DNA of 64,000 bases, from assembly GCA_038533155.1 (NCBI GenBank), contig JBCAZH010000007.1, positions 24,411 through 88,410 on the forward strand, in the 5' to 3' direction. Below are positions 58,773 through 64,000 of the stretch, piece by piece. Every line of letters starts with the position of its first letter. Position 1 is the first letter of the stretch. Origin of the DNA: CALBPI01 sp038533155 (GTDB taxonomy: Bacteria; Pseudomonadota; Gammaproteobacteria; Steroidobacterales; Woeseiaceae). A program made the position numbers and the translations under genes. The notes beneath the pieces were generated by a model. It saw only the letters and a list, made by a program, of their open reading frames with translations. It was not told the DNA's origin and searched no databases.

Positions 58773-61700
58773 TCAGTTTACCGCGGTATTGGCCGTCGAG
58801 CTAAGTCGGTCGAGTAAACCTTGAAGCAATTTGACTCGATCTTCACCGTCTGGCATCGATGCCCGAAACGTCAGTTTGTCGGCTCCCTGCAGCTTGTAAC
58901 GCTCTGGCTCGCGCTGCACGAGTGTGATGATCTGAATCGGATCGATATTTGGATTCGCCGAGAACTTAATGAATCCGCTGTGTTGGTTCGCGTCGATCTT
59001 AACAATGTCCAACGACTCGGCGCGTTGTTTGAGTCGTGTGATATCCATCAATAGACGCGTTGCCTCGGGGAGCAATCCAAATCGGTCGATCAACTCGATT
59101 TGTAGCTCTCGCAACTGCGCCTCATCTTTGCAGCTCGCTATGCGCTTATAGAGCATGAGCCGCAAATGAACGTCCGGTACGTAGTCCTCCGGCAACAAGG
59201 CGGGCCGGTGCAGGTTAATTTCCACGCCGGCGTTGAGTGGCTGGTCGAACGCGGGTTCTTTGCCTTCGCGCAATGCTTTCACGGCGGTGGTCAGAAGTTC
59301 GGTATACATCGAGAATCCGATTTCCTGAATCTGTCCGCTTTGTCCCTCGCCGAGCAGCTCTCCGGCACCGCGAATCTCAAGATCATGGCTCGCCAGTGCG
59401 AAGCCGGCGCCTAAGTCTTCCAGAGACTCGATCGCTTCCAACCTCTTGACCGCATCTGCTGTCATCGCGTTTTTCGGTGGCGTGATCAGGTAGGCATACG
59501 CGCGGTGATGCGATCGACCGACTCGCCCGCGAAGTTGGTGAAGCTGGGCGAGACCGAATCTATCCGCACGGTTGATGATGATCGTGTTGGCCGTCGGCAC
59601 GTCAATGCCACTCTCCACGATCGTCGTGCAGACGAACACATTGAAGTTGCGATGGTAGAAATCGAACATGACTTGCTCAAGCTCGCGTTCGCTCATCTGG
59701 CCATGGCCAATACCGACAGTGGCCTCCGGGACGAGCTTTTTGAGGTCGCTCGCGACTTTTTCGATGTCCTCGACGCGATTGTGCACAAAATACACCTGGC
59801 CGCCGCGGCGGATTTCACGCAGACACGCTTCGCGGATGAGACCTTCGTTCCAGCGGCTTATAAACGTCTTCACCGACAGGCGATCTGCCGGTGGTGTAGT
59901 GATTAACGAGAGCTCCCGAAGTCCGCCAAGCGCCATGTTTAGCGTTCGAGGAATTGGCGTCGCCGTTAGGGTCAGCACGTCAATCTCCGAGCGCAGAGAC
60001 TTCAGCGCCTCTTTGTGTCTCACACCGAAACGGTGCTCTTCATCGATGATCACAAGTCCGGGGGATTTGAACGCTTGGGTGTGGCCCAGCAGCTTGTGGG
60101 TTCCGATGACGATATCAACGGTGCCGGCCGCCATGCCTGCGAGCGTCGCATCGACGGCTTTCTTGCTGCGAAAGCGGGACAGTAACTCAACCTGGACAGG
60201 CCAGTCCGCGAAGCGGTCGACGAAGGTCTGGTAGTGTTGCTGCGCGAGTAATGTCGTCGGCACAAGAACAGCCACCTGACGCCCGTTTTGAGCACACACA
60301 AATGCGGCTCGCAGCGCGACCTCTGTTTTTCCAAATCCAACGTCACCGCAAACGACCCGATCCATGGGTGTGCCGGCTTGCATGTCTGCGAGTATCGCCT
60401 CAACAGACGCCGCTTGATCGTCAGTGAGCTCGAACGGGAATTCGGCGCCGAATTGTCGGTACTCGGTCTGCGGCGTATGCATCGATACACCTTTGCGGGC
60501 AGCGCGACGGGCATAGACATCGAGCAGCTCCGCTGCCACATCGCGCGCTTTTTCCGCGGCGCGGCGGCGCGCTTTTTGCCATTGATCTGTGCCCAATCGA
60601 TGCAACGGAGCCTTGTCAGGTGAGGCGCCTGTGTAGCGGGAGATCAAAGAAAGTGCATGGACCGGGACGTACAGTTTGTCGCCGCCTGCGTACTCAAGTG
60701 TCAAAAATTCGTTGGTGATATCTCCGACCGTCAAAGTCTGAAGGCCGAGATAACGACCGACACCGTACGCCTCATGGATCACCGGAGCGCCAACGGTAAG
60801 GTCGCTCAATTGCCGAATGACAGCTTCCGGGTCGCGTTGTCCACGCCGCTTGCGGCGTCGCGTACGCACTCGCTGCCCGTAAAGCGCTTGTTCGGTGATC
60901 AGCGTGATCGGCGGTTCGGCCGGTAGCGTCATGCCCTCATTGATATCGCCGACGGTGATCGCGAGCTCGTGCGTACCTTGCTCGAAGCTCTGCCAGTCTG
61001 GCAACGTGACGGGTTTGAGGCCGAGGTCTTTGCAAAGGTCGATTAAAGATTCGCGTCGACCCGCGGTTTCGGCGACCAGCAGAACGCGGCCGGCGGCACT
61101 TCGGTTGTTGATGAAGTCAACAAACGCGCGAGACGCGTCTTCGACGTTTGCGTTGAGCGCAATGGGCGGCAGTGGCTTGGTTCCGACATCCACACCATCG
61201 ATGGGCTTTTCGCGCGACAACGAGATTTTGTCGTGATCGCGGAGCCTCTGGCGAAGTTCGTCCGGCGTAAAGAAAGCCTCTTCCGGGCGCAGTAGCGGCC
61301 GCCCATCGCTTACGCTCAAAACTTCATAGCGCTCGACGGCCTGTTCAAACGCGGCCGAGATCGCCGCCGTGGTTTCAATGTTGGTGGTTATTCGAGCCTG
61401 CGCAGGCAAGTAGTCCAGAAGATTGCTTGTCGTCTCGAAAAACAGCGGTAGGTAGTACTCGATACCGCCATACGCCAAGCCTGCCGAAATGTCTTTGTAG
61501 ACTTGGGCTTGAGTACGTTCGGGGAAACGCTCTCGGTAACGTTGGCGGAAACCTTTTACCGAGGGCTGATCGAGAGGCACCTCTCTACCGGGCAGTAGAA
61601 TCACTGCAGGTGTTTTGTCGCCAGACAGCTGCGTATCAGGATCGAAGAAGCGCAGGGTCTCGATTTCGTCATCGAACAGATCAATTCGAATGGGCGCTTC

Positions 61701-62258
61701 GGCGCCCATCGGGAACACGTCAAGAATGGCGCCTCGCAGCGCGAACTCGCCATGTTCTGTCACTTGCGGCACGCGCGCATATCCGGTCGCGACAAGTTGA
61801 TTCGTAAACGCATCGGTATCGAGTGTTTGCCCCTCGCGCAAATCCAGCGACCGGGCAGCGACGTAGTCGAGTGGCGGCAACCGGTGCAGCGCACATTGCG
61901 CAGCGACTACGAGCAATCCTCGCTTGATCTGGCGCAGTTCGGAGAGTACCGAGAGCCGCTGAGAGATGATGTCTTGATGCGGCGAGAAGCTGTCGTACGC
62001 CAGCGTTTCCCAATCGGGAAAGTGCAGAACAGGCAGATCTGCTGGTGCGAAGAAACGCGCGGCAGCCTCCAATTGGTCGGCCATTTGCTGCGATTCGGCG
62101 AAATAGACCACCGGTCGCGGCTCGCTGGCAGCGAGTTCGGCGAGGGCGAGTGCTGTGGATGCGCCCACGAGACCGCCCACCTGCGAGGCACTCGCTGGCG
62201 ACAGTAGAGGCAATAGCGTGCGCGATACCGCGCTAGTGGCAGTGGAGTCTGTGGTCAT
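58773..62258 (-). CDS. mfd: Mfd, transcription-repair coupling factor
   Basis: 1161 aa. Removes stalled RNA polymerase and recruits UvrA. A UvrB-homology region at the N-terminus, then the RNAP-interaction domain (VIHEAYGVGRYLGLQ, LEYAGGDKLYVPV), a RecG-like translocase (Walker A GDVGFGKTEVALRAAF, IIDEEHRFGVRHKE, TLTATPIPRTLNMAL, HQLRGRVGRS) and the C-terminal TRCF domain. Cotranscribed with csiV. Confidence 0.97.
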   Translation of the reverse strand: MTTDSTATSAVSRTLLPLLSPASASQVGGLVGASTALALAELAASEPRPVVYFAESQQMADQLEAAARFFAPADLPVLHFPDWETLAYDSFSPHQDIISQRLSVLSELRQIKRGLLVVAAQCALHRLPPLDYVAARSLDLREGQTLDTDAFTNQLVATGYARVPQVTEHGEFALRGAILDVFPMGAEAPIRIDLFDDEIETLRFFDPDTQLSGDKTPAVILLPGREVPLDQPSVKGFRQRYRERFPERTQAQVYKDISAGLAYGGIEYYLPLFFETTSNLLDYLPAQARITTNIETTAAISAAFEQAVERYEVLSVSDGRPLLRPEEAFFTPDELRQRLRDHDKISLSREKPIDGVDVGTKPLPPIALNANVEDASRAFVDFINNRSAAGRVLLVAETAGRRESLIDLCKDLGLKPVTLPDWQSFEQGTHELAITVGDINEGMTLPAEPPITLITEQALYGQRVRTRRRKRRGQRDPEAVIRQLSDLTVGAPVIHEAYGVGRYLGLQTLTVGDITNEFLTLEYAGGDKLYVPVHALSLISRYTGASPDKAPLHRLGTDQWQKARRRAAEKARDVAAELLDVYARRAARKGVSMHTPQTEYRQFGAEFPFELTDDQAASVEAILADMQAGTPMDRVVCGDVGFGKTEVALRAAFVCAQNGRQVAVLVPTTLLAQQHYQTFVDRFADWPVQVELLSRFRSKKAVDATLAGMAAGTVDIVIGTHKLLGHTQAFKSPGLVIIDEEHRFGVRHKEALKSLRSEIDVLTLTATPIPRTLNMALGGLRELSLITTPPADRLSVKTFISRWNEGLIREACLREIRRGGQVYFVHNRVEDIEKVASDLKKLVPEATVGIGHGQMSERELEQVMFDFYHRNFNVFVCTTIVESGIDVPTANTIIINRADRFGLAQLHQLRGRVGRSHHRAYAYLITPPKNAMTADAVKRLEAIESLEDLGAGFALASHDLEIRGAGELLGEGQSGQIQEIGFSMYTELLTTAVKALREGKEPAFDQPLNAGVEINLHRPALLPEDYVPDVHLRLMLYKRIASCKDEAQLRELQIELIDRFGLLPEATRLLMDITRLKQRAESLDIVKIDANQHSGFIKFSANPNIDPIQIITLVQREPERYKLQGADKLTFRASMPDGEDRVKLLQGLLDRLSSTANTAVN

Positions 62259-62294
62259 AGTGGCGCTGGCTTAGCGGAATGCTAGCCGGCGCGC

Positions 62295-62303
62295 ATTATG
62301 CCA
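62295..62303 (-). promoter_or_regulatory. mfd promoter, extended -10
   Basis: On the minus strand TGGCATAAT, identical to the box before the SDHAF4-like gene. Predicted start near 62288, giving a leader of about 30 nt. Confidence 0.5.
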
Positions 62304-62307
62304 CAGG

Positions 62308-62322
62308 GGCGCCCAAGGCGCC
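62308..62322. repeat. Inverted repeat upstream of mfd promoter
   Basis: GGCGCC-CAA-GGCGCC, a six-pair perfect inverted repeat four bases upstream of the mfd TGn box and just after the end of the small gene at 62332. It lacks a T-run, so it is either a weak transcript end or a protein-binding site. Confidence 0.4.
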
Positions 62323-62331
62323 GAGCAGCGA

Positions 62332-62607
62332 TTACCCTCGGGTCAATACGGTATGAATCACGCGGTCGTATTCGAAGTAGACAGTGAACCCGTCATACTC
62401 CCAGCGCGTGATCGGAGGTTGGCCCACCGCGGAACGGCGCGACTGTGGTTGACCCCAGCTGGATTCCACTCGAGCCATCGTCATACCGCGTTGCGGCGCG
62501 CTCGCATCGGTCGCGACGGCGCCAGGATTGGCATCTATGGTTTCCGCGAAGGCCGCAGGCAGCGCCAGCATTCCTGCCAAAGCGAGTGCGATGAAGGGTT
62601 TGAACAT
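62332..62607 (-). CDS. Small exported protein, BamE/SmpA-like fold suspected
   Basis: 91 aa. Signal peptide about 1-21 (FKPFIALALAGMLALPAAFA). The mature part ends in RGMTMARVESSWGQPQSRR then PPITRWEYDGFTVYFEYD and VIHTVLTR, a conserved block of small gammaproteobacterial periplasmic proteins; the GMTMxxVxxxWGxP phrase resembles BamE/SmpA domains. No lipobox. ATG 62607 follows GGAGGA; the frame opens at 62724 but that extension is Cys/His-rich nonsense. Function unknown. Confidence 0.7.
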   Translation of the reverse strand: MFKPFIALALAGMLALPAAFAETIDANPGAVATDASAPQRGMTMARVESSWGQPQSRRSAVGQPPITRWEYDGFTVYFEYDRVIHTVLTRG

Positions 62608-62649
62608 GGAAATGTCCTCCAAAATCGGTTCTACCCGTGACTTATGTTG

Positions 62650-62658
62650 ATGATACCA
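62650..62658 (-). promoter_or_regulatory. Promoter of the small exported protein, extended -10
   Basis: On the minus strand TGGTATCAT (TGn plus 5/6 TATAAT), about 43 bases before the ATG at 62607; the -35 region matches poorly (3/6). Confidence 0.4.
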
Positions 62659-62738
62659 CTGTGATTTCACCGTGTTGCACTGGGCGCAGCCGCATTTCGT
62701 GACGGGTGTCTCGGAAACAGGCAAGAATTGGACGGTTG

Positions 62739-62747
62739 TGCTTTAAT
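62739..62747 (+). promoter_or_regulatory. lolC promoter, extended -10, possibly leaderless
   Basis: TGCTTTAAT (TGn plus 5/6). Exactly seven bases separate it from the ATG at 62755, and no Shine-Dalgarno precedes the ATG. Confidence 0.4.
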
Positions 62748-62754
62748 CCGCGCG

Positions 62755-63996
62755 ATGCCATCCGCACTCGAACTCTCACTCGCATTGCGTTACCTGCGTG
62801 CCCGGCAGGCCTCAAGATTCGCGTCTTTCATGAGCGTCGCCTCAATGATTGGTATTGCGATTGGGGTTTGCGCGCTGATCACGATTCTCTCGGTCATGAA
62901 TGGATTCGAGTCCGAGCTTCGTTCTCGGCTGCTCGATTTGCAGGCCGAAGGCAGTGTGGCGGCCCGCGAAGGTCAACTTGAGGGCTGGCAATCGCTTCGC
63001 GAAAGGGTCCAGAATTTGCCGAACGTCGTTGGTGTATCGCCTGGCGCCAGTGCTGAGGGCATGGCGAACGTCGATGGCCGTTTAGTACCCATTCTGATTG
63101 AAGGTATCGACCCCGAGCTTGAATCGGCGGTGTCCGAAGTGGATGCGTCTGTGATTCGTGGGCGTCTGACCGATCTCGCTCCGGGCGTTAATGGCATCGT
63201 GTTGGGTCGCTACCTGTCGCTGGATCTCGGTGTTGATATTGGGGAAAGCGTCGTCGTATTGATTCCCCAGCCATCTGCGGGAAGGGTAGTTCCCAAACTG
63301 GCTCGGGTCAGTGTTGTTGGTATTTTTGATGCGGGCGTGCCCGACTATGATTCCGGCGTCGGATGGATGCACTGGGAGGACGTCACCCAGCTATTGGATC
63401 AACCGCCCCTACCGCAACAACTTCGCCTGAAGCTCACCGATCCGTTCGATGCGCCGGATGTCTCGCGGACGATTGTGAGCGAATTGGGTGACGGATTCGT
63501 CGCCACCGACTGGACTTTGGAGAATGCTAGCTACTTTCGAGCGATCCGGCTTGAGAAGGCGATGATGGCCTTAATTCTCGCTTTGGTGATCGGTGTCGCT
63601 GCTTTCAACATCATCGCGAGTCTTGTGATGGTGGTCAGCGACAAATCAACGGACATCGCGATTTTGCGCACCCTAGGCTTATCGCCTGAAGGTGTTGTTC
63701 GAGTGTTTTTTACCCAAGGTTTAATTCTCGGTTGGTTCGGCGTGTTACTTGGGATTGTTGCCGGTGTGCTGCTGGCAACCAATGTGACCGAAGTGGTGGC
63801 CTCAATCGAGCAACTCATGGGTTTCCAAATCATGCCGGGCGATGTCTACGTCATGACGGAGATTCCGTCGGAGCTTCGTCGCAACAACGTCGCGTGGATC
63901 GCCGTTCTGGCGCTTGGGTTAACGGCAATCGCCACGATCTACCCGGCTCGCAAGGCCGCAGCGGTACATCCGGCAGAAGCGTTGAGGTACGGCTGA
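62755..63996 (+). CDS. lolC: LolC/LolE-family lipoprotein-releasing permease
   Basis: 413 aa inner-membrane subunit of the LolCDE ABC transporter that extracts outer-membrane lipoproteins. N-terminal helix (ASFMSVASMIGIAIGVCALI with SVMNGFE), a large periplasmic domain (about 50-265), then three helices and the coupling region (SDKSTDIAILRTLGLSPEGV). PARKAAAVHPAEALRYG is the family end. LolC and LolE are hard to separate; first in the cluster favours LolC. ATG 62755 chosen over 62728. Confidence 0.9.
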   Translation: MPSALELSLALRYLRARQASRFASFMSVASMIGIAIGVCALITILSVMNGFESELRSRLLDLQAEGSVAAREGQLEGWQSLRERVQNLPNVVGVSPGASAEGMANVDGRLVPILIEGIDPELESAVSEVDASVIRGRLTDLAPGVNGIVLGRYLSLDLGVDIGESVVVLIPQPSAGRVVPKLARVSVVGIFDAGVPDYDSGVGWMHWEDVTQLLDQPPLPQQLRLKLTDPFDAPDVSRTIVSELGDGFVATDWTLENASYFRAIRLEKAMMALILALVIGVAAFNIIASLVMVVSDKSTDIAILRTLGLSPEGVVRVFFTQGLILGWFGVLLGIVAGVLLATNVTEVVASIEQLMGFQIMPGDVYVMTEIPSELRRNNVAWIAVLALGLTAIATIYPARKAAAVHPAEALRYG

Positions 63997-64000
63997 TGTC
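63996..64000 (+). other. Start of the next gene (lolD expected)
   Basis: The lolC stop and an ATG overlap as TGATG, with GAGG eight bases upstream of the ATG. Only five bases are in the window; lolD, the ATPase subunit, is expected here by family synteny. Confidence 0.3.

Noticed and set aside
1..64000. CRISPR arrays, tRNA/rRNA genes, insertion sequences, prophage, integration sites, toxin-antitoxin islands or defence systems
   Set aside because: Looked for by eye in all gaps; gaps are short and none shows regularly spaced repeats, cloverleaf sequences, transposase motifs or composition shifts.

Overview
The window is a densely packed stretch of chromosomal housekeeping genes from a gammaproteobacterium. 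This is shown by the map-glnD-dap and rpsB-tsf-pyrH-frr-uppS-cdsA-rseP-bamA-skp-lpxD-fabZ-lpxA-lpxB-rnhB-dnaE-accA-tilS-pyrG-kdsA-eno-ftsB-truD order, the rpoE-rseABC-lepA-lepB-rnc-era-recO-pdxJ-acpS block, and an SDH operon followed by sdhE. An RpfE-like gene beside recJ-prfB-lysS resembles Xanthomonadales-type neighbourhoods, so I would place the organism in an early-branching or Xanthomonadales/Chromatiales-like lineage, but genus cannot be read from this sequence. I see no tRNA or rRNA gene, insertion sequence, prophage, CRISPR array or transferred island. No stretch over 300 bases lacks a gene; the longest gap is 5058-5307, between map and rpsB.

Layout. 1-5057 (minus): map-glnD-dapC-dapD (protein N-terminal processing, nitrogen signalling, lysine/DAP). 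5308-28815 (plus): translation factors, UMP kinase, undecaprenyl-PP and phospholipid synthesis, the outer-membrane/LPS block, replication (dnaE), fatty acid (accA), tRNA modification (tilS), CTP synthase, KDO, enolase, ftsB. 28812-38141: truD, pcm, yqaA, nlpD, an RpfE-like gene, recJ, prfB with its programmed +1 frameshift, and lysS. It is interrupted by two inverted single genes (smr, a Mth938-like gene); a third inverted gene, ygfZ, follows lysS. 39091-43396: SDHAF4-like, sdhCDAB, sdhE, ygfX. 43540-57015: the sigma-E module, lepA/lepB, rnc-era-recO-pdxJ-acpS, a PolB-like exonuclease, rlmD, nagZ, MTIP. 57081-64000: a PAS/degenerate-GGDEF protein, csiV-mfd and a small periplasmic protein (minus), and lolC (plus).

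Translational coupling is pervasive (ATGA, GTGA and TTGA stop-start overlaps), GTG and TTG starts are frequent, and several promoters look like extended -10 (TGn) types.

The proteins are mostly well-known families, and no new multi-gene system is visible. The more novel signals are in non-coding DNA: a candidate H-type pseudoknot just upstream of the pyrH ribosome binding site; competing hairpins (including a terminator-like one) upstream of pyrG; two sigma-E-like promoters of identical geometry in front of rseP-bamA and of rpoE; and three or four promoters placed so close to the ATG that the mRNAs may be leaderless. The MEP-pathway genes dxr, ispD and ispF are missing from their usual slots; a 43-codon ORF coupled to both neighbours sits in the dxr slot.
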